The position numbers and the translations under genes are program-made. The notes beneath the pieces were generated by a model that saw only the letters and a program-made list of their open reading frames with translations, searched no databases and was not told the origin of the DNA. Of a DNA stretch of 64,000 nucleotides, positions 27,460-36,717 are shown in pieces; position 1 is the stretch's first letter, and each line of letters begins with the position of its first letter. The stretch lies in contig JAKPFT010000018.1 in the NCBI GenBank assembly GCA_029551285.1, forward strand, positions 50,847 to 114,846, read 5' to 3'. The DNA is from a bacterium. GTDB lineage: Bacteria; Ratteibacteria; UBA8468; B48-G9; DSTR01.

Positions 27460-28221
27460 CTATCCGCTACTTTGAATTTTTTTCGCTCCAGCCTGAAGAA
27501 ACTGTTTTTCCGCCTGTTCCAGAAGGATTTCGTGTCCACCGTCAAAGATGTTCAGGAAGACCTTCGCTTCCGGGTCAATCCGGCAGATTTTCTGGTAAAG
27601 GCGAAGGCCGTGGGTGAAGGGGACGGAACGGTCAAACTTACCGTGGTAAATGTAAACCTCCTTTGCCCGGGCAATGGAGGCAGCGTGGAAGAGGGGGGAA
27701 CGTTCACGGTATTCTTTCAGCCTCGCCTTGCCCGGCGGTCCCCCGCAGCAGGCTTCAATGTGAGGCGCATAGTGCGGATTTTCGCCGTGCCAGGCAGTAA
27801 GGTCCGTAATTCCGCAGAAGGAAGCGACAGAAGCCCACAGTTCCGGCCGGTACCCGGCCAGCAAAAGTGCCATGTGGCCTCCGCCGCTGCCCCCGAAGAG
27901 AAAAATTTTCCCCCGGTTTACTGAAACCAGTGAGCAAACCTTTTCCACCGCATCAATCACATCCTGCCTGGCCAGCCGACTTCCACAGGCCTGGCGACAA
28001 CGGTTATTGCTGCTCAGATTCGGACCGCGGAACTCTGGCAGGAGAAGATGCCAGCGCCGACGTTTCGCCAGAGGAAGAAGAGTTGTCACAAGGTTATACC
28101 GGTCAGTACTCCAGGTGTGCAACCCTACCAGCAACGGGGCAGGCTGACCTGTTCTAACCGGCCAGAAAAGACAGACTTCTTCAGCCCTGTCCAGAGAAGA
28201 ACGAACCAGAATTTCTTTCAT
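27460..28221 (-). CDS. Alpha/beta hydrolase, prolyl-oligopeptidase-like esterase
   Basis: PLLVGLHTWSTDRYN; IFLFGGSGGGHMALLLAGYRPELWASVASFCGITDL; IYHGKFDRSVPFTHG. Confidence 0.82.
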   Translation of the reverse strand: MKEILVRSSLDRAEEVCLFWPVRTGQPAPLLVGLHTWSTDRYNLVTTLLPLAKRRRWHLLLPEFRGPNLSSNNRCRQACGSRLARQDVIDAVEKVCSLVSVNRGKIFLFGGSGGGHMALLLAGYRPELWASVASFCGITDLTAWHGENPHYAPHIEACCGGPPGKARLKEYRERSPLFHAASIARAKEVYIYHGKFDRSVPFTHGLRLYQKICRIDPEAKVFLNIFDGGHEILLEQAEKQFLQAGAKKIQSSG

Positions 28222-28326
28222 GGCCTTTTTCCTGTCGGGATGGGTTTCCACGGTTCCAGATTTTGCCGGAAAAAGCCGCCTGTGTCAAACAAACTCGGGG
28301 AAAAATTCCGGAAGGAAAAACTGACC

Positions 28327-29730
28327 TCACCGGTTCTGGATGTAACTGGCCGCTTTCTGGTAGATTCTTTCTATTTCAGCTCGCTGACTTTCCTTCAGTT
28401 GAAAGGTAGAACTGGCGATTTCCTGCCGGGCCTGAGCCCAGGCCTCGTCCAGAATTGACGGCTGACCTTCTGCCTGCCAGCGGCCAAGGTTCCAGTGGCG
28501 GAAGATTTCCGGAAACCAGTAAAACTTCCGAAAGCGAGAAACGGTATCCGGAACACCGACGAAGTTTCCTTCTCTGACCCCTTCTTCTATCAGCGTCAGA
28601 GGATCAACCTCAGCGGACAGGTCTAATCCCTCAACAGTCCTTTTTACATAAGCGAGAATTTCTCTGTCCAGCACCGCCTGCTGCGGGCTGAAGACTTCGT
28701 CAACAGAAAGCTGGCCGACACCGCCGAAAACACGTGCGCCCAGCAGCGCCTGCCAGAGCACAGAAGCCGTTCGCTCACAGGCCGCCTGACTGTCTGGTTT
28801 TTTGGCTACACTGCGGAACATCCCATAACGGGCTGGCTGACCGGTAAGAAATTCATTGGTTTGAATAACCAGAGCCCGGTAAAGACACCACTCCGGCGAA
28901 CCGAAGACAATAAAGGAATACTGAAAGTCAAAGGGTTCCACTCTAATGCTCAAACCGCTGCCGGAAATGCCCAGGGCCGAACAGACCATGTCCAGCGCCA
29001 GGGTTTCGGCAACAGACTGAATGAGGGCACTCCTGGGGTCCAGCGGACAGGTGGTCCCGGCCATAGGGATGAACCCGGTTAAAACAACTTCAACATCCGG
29101 ATTTTCCACAAAACACAGGGCTGTTGCTAATCCCTGAGGGTCTAATTTGAGCGGGCTGATGCCCACCTGTTCTACCAGACGGTAGCGCCTTTCGGCAGCA
29201 GCAAACATGTCAATAAGGTAACGGACCTCCTCCGGGTCAGTCACAGTCAGGCTACCGCCTAAGAAACGAGAATTCTCCAGAGCAATCCGTTCCGCGGTGA
29301 GCGTGGCCAGAGCAGGGGGCACATCGCCGGGCATTACCGGGATCACTCCGTCAAGCCCCCGGCTGTCCCACAGTCGGGCCATCTGGGCTGCTTCCGCACT
29401 GGAAGCAGGCCGGACTTGCTGCGTCTCCGGGTCACAGTAGTTAAGCCCGGCCCAGCATCCTCCCAGTCTGAATTGTGTCTGCTCTTTCTCTGTTTGTTGC
29501 CTCAGGGAAGACCGCCTGTTTTCCAGATGGGCCCGGACCAGGTCTTCGGAAAAATAAACCCTTCGCTCGTCCCAGGAGACACCTTTCCATCTGGCCAGAT
29601 GTTGTCTTACTCTCTGGTGGGTACATTCCACGCCGATTTTCCCCAAAACCCTCACGGCGTCATTCAGAATTTCCTCCAGGTCCGACAGCGACCATGGTGG
29701 AATTATCACTGGCTTCCAGCGGCTCATCAT
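28327..29730 (-). CDS. Trimethylamine methyltransferase (MttB/MtgB-like) family protein
   Basis: LEEILNDAVRVLGKIGVECTHQRVRQHLARWKGVSWDERRVYFSEDLVRAHLE; DGVIPVMPGDVPPALATLTAERIALENS; FGGVGQLSVDEVFSPQQAVLDREILAYVKRTVEGLD. RBS ggaggggATG at 29730. No in-frame TAG. Confidence 0.82.
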   Translation of the reverse strand: MMSRWKPVIIPPWSLSDLEEILNDAVRVLGKIGVECTHQRVRQHLARWKGVSWDERRVYFSEDLVRAHLENRRSSLRQQTEKEQTQFRLGGCWAGLNYCDPETQQVRPASSAEAAQMARLWDSRGLDGVIPVMPGDVPPALATLTAERIALENSRFLGGSLTVTDPEEVRYLIDMFAAAERRYRLVEQVGISPLKLDPQGLATALCFVENPDVEVVLTGFIPMAGTTCPLDPRSALIQSVAETLALDMVCSALGISGSGLSIRVEPFDFQYSFIVFGSPEWCLYRALVIQTNEFLTGQPARYGMFRSVAKKPDSQAACERTASVLWQALLGARVFGGVGQLSVDEVFSPQQAVLDREILAYVKRTVEGLDLSAEVDPLTLIEEGVREGNFVGVPDTVSRFRKFYWFPEIFRHWNLGRWQAEGQPSILDEAWAQARQEIASSTFQLKESQRAEIERIYQKAASYIQNR

Positions 29731-29997
29731 CCCCTCCGTTTTCCTGCTCAAAATCCACGATAAGGGCAGTGAATTAGAACCTGTTGTATGGTAGCATATG
29801 ATAGAGTTTCCGGTGAATGGCACTGGCTTTTCTCCGGACCTAATGATGGGAAAAACAGCGCTAAAAGTCTTTGGCAGGGGTGTCTCCAGAAGCGGATGGG
29901 AAAATTAGTCGTTTTTCTCTAAAAAGGCCGTAGTTCCCTGCAAGGGAAAACACTGACAACCATGCCTTATCAGGGAAAACATTGGAAAGGAGATGGA

Positions 29998-31515
29998 ATG
30001 AAACTTAATCTGCCTGATTTTGCGGTCCCGGACCGGGTGAGTATCGTAAAGGTGTTAAGACCGGGGAAAGGGGAAAGTTATGCCTGTCTTAAAGGGCCGG
30101 GCTGTATCCGGCACATCTGGTGTACTGTTTCCCGCAAAGAAATGGTTAGCCGCAAGGTTATTCTCCGCATCTACTTTGATGAGCAGCCAGTACCTTATGT
30201 GGAAGCGCCGGTCGGCGACTTCTTTGGAGTAATGCACGGCAAGACCTGGTATCCTCTGAATACACCCTATCTTTCGGTGAAAGCAGAGAGTGGCTTAAAC
30301 TGCTACTTTCCCATGCCTTTTTCCCGTTCGGCCCGGGTGGAATTTGAAACCGGTGAGGAACCAACCACCATTTATCTCATGGTTGACTGGCATCGGTTCC
30401 CCGGTCAGGAAATGACTGAGCCGCGACGTTTCTGCGCGCGGTGGCGACGAGAGATGCCGGCGCCCCGTTACGGAGATGACTATCTGGTGCTGGATGCTGA
30501 TGGTCCGGGTCAACTCTTAGGTTTTGTCTACGGGGTGCGGCTGCTGGACGATGCGGACCGGTGGAGTCACGGAGGCGGAGACAATATTTACCTGGATGGG
30601 CAGGCCGAGTTTCCATCTTATCTGCGGGGTATCGGCGGGGAAGATACCTTTGGCGTCTCTTATGGAGGCGCGCTTCATCCTCCTGAGACGCACCTTTACT
30701 CCGGCTTGCCCTATTATGTCCACGAGGATACCGGTCAGGCCAGGCCAGCCCAGCGGCTGGTGGGGTACCGCTTCTTTGTCCCGGACACCATTTCCTTCAG
30801 GGAGTCCATTCATCTTCGTTTTGGCTGTATGGCGAACGACATCTGCAGCACTGCTTACTGGTATCAGGAAAAACCGGTTCGACCTTTTTTCCAGTTGCCA
30901 GACTGGCCAGGCTTGCTTCCTGGAGTGGAACTGCCGCGGGACCGTTGCGACCTGCCCCTGCCTGACACAGGCGAGTGGTGGCTATGTGGCCCCTTTGGAA
31001 ATCAAGAAAACCGGGCGATGAGGGAGACTTTGCCCTGTGAAGTGGAGTTTCATCCAGAGGCAACCTATCCTGGAGGACACGACCCTGGTTCTTTCTGGCT
31101 GAGCGAAGGCTCCCGGAGGTTAGGCCGCGATGTAGCCCGGTGGGTCAGACGAAAGGCCCTCCGCGGCTTTATCGACTTCAACCACGTGTTCCGTCCCTGG
31201 GTCTGCGGCCCTGGAGCAACCTACCCTGGCGTGGCTGTAGCCCGGTGCCTTCTCCACGCTCCAGCCACCGGAAATGTGTCTCTTTTGCTGGGCTGGGATG
31301 AGCAACTCGGGCTGCGGGTCAATGACGGTCCCCTGATGGACCTGGGACACCATGTCGCCTTCCGTACCAGGCTGGTTACGGTACCCCTGCGGGCCGGAGA
31401 AAATCACCTGGTGGTAAAACTTTCTAATGACACCGGGTCCAACCACGGTGGCTGGGTATTCTCCTTTCTGGCGCAGACACCAGACGGAAAGAGACTACTG
31501 CCCCGGGCTTCTTAG
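29998..31515 (+). CDS. DUF2961 family protein
   Basis: GPGCIRHIWCTVSRKEMVSRKVILRIYFDEQPVPYVEAPVGDFFGVMHG...; GGEDTFGVSYGG. RBS gaaaggagatgga before ATG 29998. Confidence 0.85.
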   Translation: MKLNLPDFAVPDRVSIVKVLRPGKGESYACLKGPGCIRHIWCTVSRKEMVSRKVILRIYFDEQPVPYVEAPVGDFFGVMHGKTWYPLNTPYLSVKAESGLNCYFPMPFSRSARVEFETGEEPTTIYLMVDWHRFPGQEMTEPRRFCARWRREMPAPRYGDDYLVLDADGPGQLLGFVYGVRLLDDADRWSHGGGDNIYLDGQAEFPSYLRGIGGEDTFGVSYGGALHPPETHLYSGLPYYVHEDTGQARPAQRLVGYRFFVPDTISFRESIHLRFGCMANDICSTAYWYQEKPVRPFFQLPDWPGLLPGVELPRDRCDLPLPDTGEWWLCGPFGNQENRAMRETLPCEVEFHPEATYPGGHDPGSFWLSEGSRRLGRDVARWVRRKALRGFIDFNHVFRPWVCGPGATYPGVAVARCLLHAPATGNVSLLLGWDEQLGLRVNDGPLMDLGHHVAFRTRLVTVPLRAGENHLVVKLSNDTGSNHGGWVFSFLAQTPDGKRLLPRAS

Positions 31516-31554
31516 CGAAAGGGTCTTTGCGCCGAAAAAAGAGAGGGAGGCTTC

Positions 31555-32553
31555 CTACCTGACGAGGTGGACCAGGTCCAGTTCGCCCCTTTCCCAGTGC
31601 AGAATATTCTCCACCACCATTCTGGCCATTCTGAGGTTGGCGGTGCGGGTATTGGAAGCGATGTGCGGGGTCATAATCACACCGGGCAGTTGCCGCAGGT
31701 CCACTCCATCCGTGGGCTGATACGGCTCTTTCTGGAAAACATCCAGGGCTGCTCCGGCCAGCTTCCCTGATAGGATTGCCTGGGCCAGGTCTTTCTCCAC
31801 CACCAGGCCGCCCCGGGCAGTATTGATGAAAAAACTGCCGGTCTTAAACCTGGCGAAACGGGCCGCATGGAAAAAACCAGCTGTTTTCTCGGTAAGGGGT
31901 AAATGGACGCTGACGATGTCGGACCCGGGAAGGATTTCCTCAACCCGGTCACTCCAGAGGGACCAGCCTAACCTGAGGCGCAGGTTTTCCACGGAGAGGC
32001 CTCTTCGGGAGGCTGTCTCTTCCGGTGAATGGCGACTGAAAATTAACGTTTCCATCCCGAAACCCTGGTGGGCCAGGCAAGCCACCTGAAAGCCGATGTT
32101 ACCCAGACCCACAAGACCTAATCTGAGGGAACTTAACTGTTCACCAACCAGAGGATTCCACTTCCCGGCCTTCACTTCCTGGTCGCTTCGGGTAAGATGG
32201 CGCACGAGCGCACCCATGAGAAAAAGAGTGTGCTCAGCCACTGCCTGGTCCAGTGCCCCAGGGGTATTAGCAATCAGTATTGCTCTGTCCCGGGCTTTTT
32301 CTCGGTCAATGTTGTCTGTGGCCACTCCGAAACGTACCAGCAGCCCTCTCTGTGAAAGCGCCTGGTACAATGGTCCCCGGTACTTGCTGACGCCGATGAC
32401 TGCAGCCCGGCAGCGGTGCTGTCTAACAAAGGCAGCCAGAGTATCTTCCTCTGGAGCCACCGGGACAAACTCAAGGGTTTCAACTGCGCTAAAGACGGTT
32501 TTGCCCTTTTCGTATTCCGGTCTGGTCACAGGCACAATCATTTTCTGAGCCAT
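31555..32553 (-). CDS. D-isomer-specific 2-hydroxyacid dehydrogenase
   Basis: LGLVGLGNIGFQVACLAHQGFGMETLIFSRHS; FINTARGGLVVEKDLAQAILSGKLAGAALDVFQKEP; MTPHIASNT. Confidence 0.93.
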   Translation of the reverse strand: MAQKMIVPVTRPEYEKGKTVFSAVETLEFVPVAPEEDTLAAFVRQHRCRAAVIGVSKYRGPLYQALSQRGLLVRFGVATDNIDREKARDRAILIANTPGALDQAVAEHTLFLMGALVRHLTRSDQEVKAGKWNPLVGEQLSSLRLGLVGLGNIGFQVACLAHQGFGMETLIFSRHSPEETASRRGLSVENLRLRLGWSLWSDRVEEILPGSDIVSVHLPLTEKTAGFFHAARFARFKTGSFFINTARGGLVVEKDLAQAILSGKLAGAALDVFQKEPYQPTDGVDLRQLPGVIMTPHIASNTRTANLRMARMVVENILHWERGELDLVHLVR

Positions 32554-32716
32554 AAAGGTTCGTTTTCTTCGGCGGTCTGCCAGGAATTATAGATGGTCTG
32601 CTGGCCAAAGTAAAGGTTTCGTCATGCAGCAGCAATTTTGTGATGTGTGTTTGCCAGGGGAAATTTTTCTGCGGCTTCGGGGTTGTGGTAGAATTCAGGA
32701 AACGAGAGAGGCGAAG

Positions 32717-33194
32717 TTGGTTCGGGCTTTCCGATTTGAAGACTTACCGGCCGTAAAGGATATTGCCAACCGGGCCTGGCGTCCTGATTATGGAGATGTT
32801 CCGCCAGACCTACGGCGAGGAACTTTTTTCGCTGCTGCGGCCCCATCCGGAGACAGACAAGGGGGAAGAAGTCGCCGCTTTCTGCCTGAAAAAGCCGCAG
32901 TGGTGCCTGGTGTGCGAAGAAGAAGGCCGGGTGGTTGGTTTTATGACCTTCTGGCTGGACAGAAAGCATCTGGTGGCTGAGGTCGGCAACAACGCGGCTG
33001 ACCCTGACTGCGGAATTAAAGGTATCGGCCAGCAGATGTACCAGGCAGCCTTATCCTTTTTCCGGAAGGAAGGGATGAAGTACGCCCGGGTCCACACCGG
33101 GCTGGACCCGGCGCACCAGCGGGCGCGGCGGGCTTACGAGAGAGCCGGCTTCAACATCAAACACGAGCAGGTGACCTACTTCCGGAAATTATAA
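32717..33194 (+). pseudogene. GNAT-family N-acetyltransferase, apparently split by a +1 frameshift near 32791
   Basis: N-terminal LVRAFRFEDLPAVKDIANRAWRPDY is in one frame. EMFRQTYGEELFSLLRP...CEEEGRVVGFMTFWLD...GIGQQMYQAALSFFRKEGMKYARVHTGLDPAHQRARRAYERAGF continues in another. Removing one G in tat-Ggagatgttc joins them. Confidence 0.72.
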
Positions 33195-33200
33195 AAACCT

Positions 33201-33692
33201 TCACCCGGCTAACACTACGGTCACCGGTGTGGGATTAATCAGATTGTCGGAAACCGGGCACCGTTCTTCCACTTCCTTCAAAAAAGCTTTTTTCTCTTCT
33301 AAGGATAGGTCAGCGTCCAGACTGACACTGGCTTTAATCGCAGAAAACCCCACCCTGTCAGCCGCTGGTTTACCCAGAAGCCGGTCAGTGTTTAAGTCGG
33401 CTTCCAGGCTCACCTTTACTGCCCGCAGGGTGAGATTTCTCTGTCTGGCCATAATTCTGGCAATGGCTGCCAGGCAGCCGCCCAGCGCCATTAACTGGTA
33501 GTCCAGCGGAGTCGGTCCAGCGTCAGTTCCGCCCATGACCGCTGGCTGGTCAATCAAGAGCGTGTGTTTTCCGGCCCGGCACTCTGTTTTGAACCCTTCT
33601 CCCTGAACTACTTCTACCTGCACGCGTTTGATCGGCATAGTTCCTCCTGGTGAGATAGGAGCCATTCTACGATAATTACGTTTTCCTGACAA
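33201..33692 (-). CDS. OsmC-family protein
   Basis: GPTPLDYQLMALGGCLAAIARIMARQRNLTLRAVKVSLEADLN; EERCPVSDNLINPTPV. Confidence 0.87.
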   Translation of the reverse strand: MSGKRNYRRMAPISPGGTMPIKRVQVEVVQGEGFKTECRAGKHTLLIDQPAVMGGTDAGPTPLDYQLMALGGCLAAIARIMARQRNLTLRAVKVSLEADLNTDRLLGKPAADRVGFSAIKASVSLDADLSLEEKKAFLKEVEERCPVSDNLINPTPVTVVLAG

Positions 33693-33763
33693 GCCTGAAT
33701 TGCGTTGGTTTCTTGGCTGAAGGAAAGAGTAGTGTTATTATCTATGCTCAACCGGAGCGAAAA

Positions 33764-34828
33764 ATGAAAAAGGTAAAAGTTGGCTACATCGGCTGGCTCT
33801 TCTATGACCGGACAGACTATGCTCAGCCTTATGCGGTTTGCGATATCAACGAGGTAAAACTCAAGGAGTACCGGGAAAGACATCCAGAGGTTAAGGCCTT
33901 TACTGACTGGAAAGCCCTGGCGGAAGATCCTGAAGTAGAGGTGGTAGTTATTTCCACGCCAAACGAGTATCACTGTGAGATGGCCAGTCTTTTTCTGAAA
34001 AGGGGCAAGGATGTCTTTCTGGAAAAGCCCATGGGTGTCAACCGGGAAGAGATTAACCGGTTGCTGGCGATTCAGCGCAGGAGCGGGTGCAGATTAGCGA
34101 TTGATTTTGAACTGCGGGTCTCAGCCGGGATGGTGCGTATCAAGGAAATTGTTGACTCTGGTGAAATTGGCCACCTTCAAGGGATTGAGTTTGTTCACCA
34201 CCGGGGAAGCTGGCTTCTGGAGGACAATGGTATCTGGCGGCTGAACAAGAAAAAAAGCGGGGGTCTTTTTCTCATGGAAGTCTGCCACGAGGTGGACTAC
34301 CTGCGCTACCTGATGGGCGAGGTAGTCCAGGTTCAGAGTTTCAAGATGCCTAACACCCTGCCCCAGTACCCGCCAGATTTCCCGGATAATGTCTTCTCTG
34401 TTCTTTTCTTTGAAAGTGGCTTGCTGGCCACCATCACCGCTACCCACACCCTGAGCTGTCAGGACGCCAGGCCAGAAGAATATCCGGAAAAAGGCCACGA
34501 CATGTTTTTTGTCATTACTGGTACCCGGGGCTCATTGCGGTTTGACTGTATCCAGGAGAAGCTGCTGGTGACCGGACGGGAAGAGTATCCGGCCGGTACC
34601 ACCGGGCAAAGAGTGATGTTTAAGAGGGTGGAAGATTTCAAGGGGAAGAATTCCCACCACGACATCACCCGTAACCGGCTGCTTTTTCTTCAGGCCTGCG
34701 CCGAAGGCAGGCCGCACCACCAGAGCATTGAAGATGCCTGGCGCAGCCACTGCGTCTGTCTGACCGCAGAAGAATCAGCCATCACTCCGGGTTTCCCCAG
34801 GCTGGCGGTAGACTATTCCGAAGGATAA
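33764..34828 (+). CDS. Gfo/Idh/MocA-family oxidoreductase with atypical N-terminal nucleotide-binding motif
   Basis: AVCDINEVKLKEYRERHPEVKAFTDWKALAEDPEVEVVVISTPNEYHCEMASLFLKRGKDVFLEKPMGVNREE. Confidence 0.85.
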   Translation: MKKVKVGYIGWLFYDRTDYAQPYAVCDINEVKLKEYRERHPEVKAFTDWKALAEDPEVEVVVISTPNEYHCEMASLFLKRGKDVFLEKPMGVNREEINRLLAIQRRSGCRLAIDFELRVSAGMVRIKEIVDSGEIGHLQGIEFVHHRGSWLLEDNGIWRLNKKKSGGLFLMEVCHEVDYLRYLMGEVVQVQSFKMPNTLPQYPPDFPDNVFSVLFFESGLLATITATHTLSCQDARPEEYPEKGHDMFFVITGTRGSLRFDCIQEKLLVTGREEYPAGTTGQRVMFKRVEDFKGKNSHHDITRNRLLFLQACAEGRPHHQSIEDAWRSHCVCLTAEESAITPGFPRLAVDYSEG

Positions 34829-34834
34829 TTTTCA

Positions 34835-34860
34835 GGGGAGAAGTTAGGTGCCTTCTCCCC
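34835..34860 (+). terminator. Hairpin after the Gfo/Idh gene (no clear T-tract)
   Basis: GGGGAGAAG-ttaggtgc-CTTCTCCCC, 9-bp perfect stem. Confidence 0.5.
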
Positions 34861-35064
34861 GGGAGAAAACGGCAGGAAGAGATAGTTCCTTATGCTGGCT
34901 GGCTTTTGTGCCTTCCCGTAGTGTGTCAAACCTCTGCTGGCTTTCCGTTTCCCGGGTCTATTTCCGTGCGTTTTTTCAGAGGCTGTTCTGCCATCTTATT
35001 TCTATGCTATCCTTAATAGGAAGCCGTGTAGCAGGTTTGGCCGTCTCAGAGACAGGGGAGAAGA

Positions 35065-36717
35065 ATGAAGGTCTGGTTAACGCTCTGGTTGATGCTAACG
35101 GGTAGCCCTGGGCTTTGGCCGCCTCTTCTGGCAAAAGACATTTATGTGGACAATATTAACGGGAAGGATGCTTACAATGGCTTCAGCCAGGAAGTTGCTC
35201 CTGGCGGCGCCGGACCCCTGGCGAGCATAGATAAGGCTTTAAGATTGGCGGGACCAGGGGATACGGTTCACCTGGTACCGACCGGCCAGCCCTACCGGCA
35301 AACAGCGGATTTTTATGGAGTGAAGGGCGGTCAGCCAGGAAAACCTCTGGTTCTTGACGGGCATGGAGCCACCTTAACGGGTGCGGAAGAGTGTTCTCCG
35401 GAGGGGTGGAAACAGTGGCGGGATGATGTTGTGATGAGAGATGACCTGATTTCGCATGTTTTTCTTCTGGTGAACGACCGGATGGTTTTTGCCACCAGAA
35501 ATGTGGATTGTCTGAAACCGGGCGAGGTCTGTTTTTCCCCGGAAGAGTTAAACCGTTTACACTTCTGGCCACCGCCGGGGAAGAAAGCCGAAGACTGTGT
35601 TGTGGAAGCAGGGTGGTCTGACGGCCGGAGTGTGAAACTTGACGGGAAAGGCTGGAAACGGGCTTCTTCTTCCAATCCGGCTCTGATGCGCTACGAAGGA
35701 CTACAGGAGCCAGCCTGGGTCAAGGTTGATGGAGTATCCGTTTCCCTGGTCAGGGCGAAAGAACGGCTTTCGCCGGGACAGTGGTGCAGTGAGGGCAACA
35801 CTATGTACTACCGACCACCTGCCGGTCAGTCATTGTCAACCTTGAAAATAGCCGCCATTGTCCGGCAAAATGGAGTGCAGATGGCCGGCGAAACAGCCCA
35901 CGTGGTGGTGCGTAACCTGAATGTCCGGCATGTCTACAACGACGGCTACAACATCCACGGCCATGTGACCCGGGCTGAATTTTATAACTGCCACGCCTTT
36001 CAGTGCGGGGATGAAGGGTTCAGCGCGCATGACGCCTGCGAAACTCTTCTGGATGGGGCAATCTACGAATACTGCGATAACGGGATTGCCAATGTTAACC
36101 AGCAGGGTTTCTCCATCACCAGAAATGTGATCCTGAGTAATTCACGTTGCGTTGGTTTTCTCATTCAGGGGCAGGCCAGGCATGAACTGACCGGCGCCAT
36201 TTTAATCAACAATCCCACCCAGATTGTCGCAGTGAACACCAGAGGGGAGGACCTTCTGATAGTTAACACCGCTGATTCTCCTGTTAGGAATAGTAGTGCG
36301 GTCCGGTGCAGTGGAGAATCTTCTTTTGTGAGAATGACCACGGCGGGTAACTCCAGTCTTTTCTTCGTAGCACCTGATAGTCGGCTGACGCTCAATGACA
36401 GTTTACTCACAGAAAGCCAGGCTGTATTTCACTGCCGGCTGGAAGAGCCGTTGACGGCGTTGAAGATGAAGAATGTCCGGGTCGGGGAGGGAGTGATGAT
36501 GGAGTGGTCCAGTACCTATCCCTGGAAGAAAATGACCCTGAAGGACTGGTTTAAGGAAGCAGAAAAAAAGGGCGCAGCGGAAAACTGCGGCCTGGTAGAA
36601 AAGGACCTGGCAGGTTGCTTGATGCAGGGCATCATCCCGGAAAAACTACCCGCCGACGCCGGTTGTTCCACACAGTTGCTGGAAAAATATGTGCGCTACC
36701 GGCAATCAGGCAGATAA
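35065..36717 (+). CDS. Secreted right-handed beta-helix protein (pectate-lyase-like)
   Basis: Signal peptide; DIYVDNINGKDAYNGFSQEVAPGGAGPLASIDKALRLAGPGDTVHLVP; VRNLNVRHVYNDGYNIHGHVTRAEFYNCHAFQCGDEGFSAHDACETLLDGAIYEYCDNGIANVNQQGFSITRNVI. Confidence 0.85.
   Translation: MKVWLTLWLMLTGSPGLWPPLLAKDIYVDNINGKDAYNGFSQEVAPGGAGPLASIDKALRLAGPGDTVHLVPTGQPYRQTADFYGVKGGQPGKPLVLDGHGATLTGAEECSPEGWKQWRDDVVMRDDLISHVFLLVNDRMVFATRNVDCLKPGEVCFSPEELNRLHFWPPPGKKAEDCVVEAGWSDGRSVKLDGKGWKRASSSNPALMRYEGLQEPAWVKVDGVSVSLVRAKERLSPGQWCSEGNTMYYRPPAGQSLSTLKIAAIVRQNGVQMAGETAHVVVRNLNVRHVYNDGYNIHGHVTRAEFYNCHAFQCGDEGFSAHDACETLLDGAIYEYCDNGIANVNQQGFSITRNVILSNSRCVGFLIQGQARHELTGAILINNPTQIVAVNTRGEDLLIVNTADSPVRNSSAVRCSGESSFVRMTTAGNSSLFFVAPDSRLTLNDSLLTESQAVFHCRLEEPLTALKMKNVRVGEGVMMEWSSTYPWKKMTLKDWFKEAEKKGAAENCGLVEKDLAGCLMQGIIPEKLPADAGCSTQLLEKYVRYRQSGR

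Noticed and set aside
28327-29730. Pyrrolysine-encoding mttB
   Set aside because: The ORF is continuous without an internal TAG, so it does not look like the amber-codon type.
34848-35105. 85-aa ORF between the Gfo/Idh and beta-helix genes
   Set aside because: It overlaps the beta-helix gene start and signal peptide and shows no independent coding evidence.
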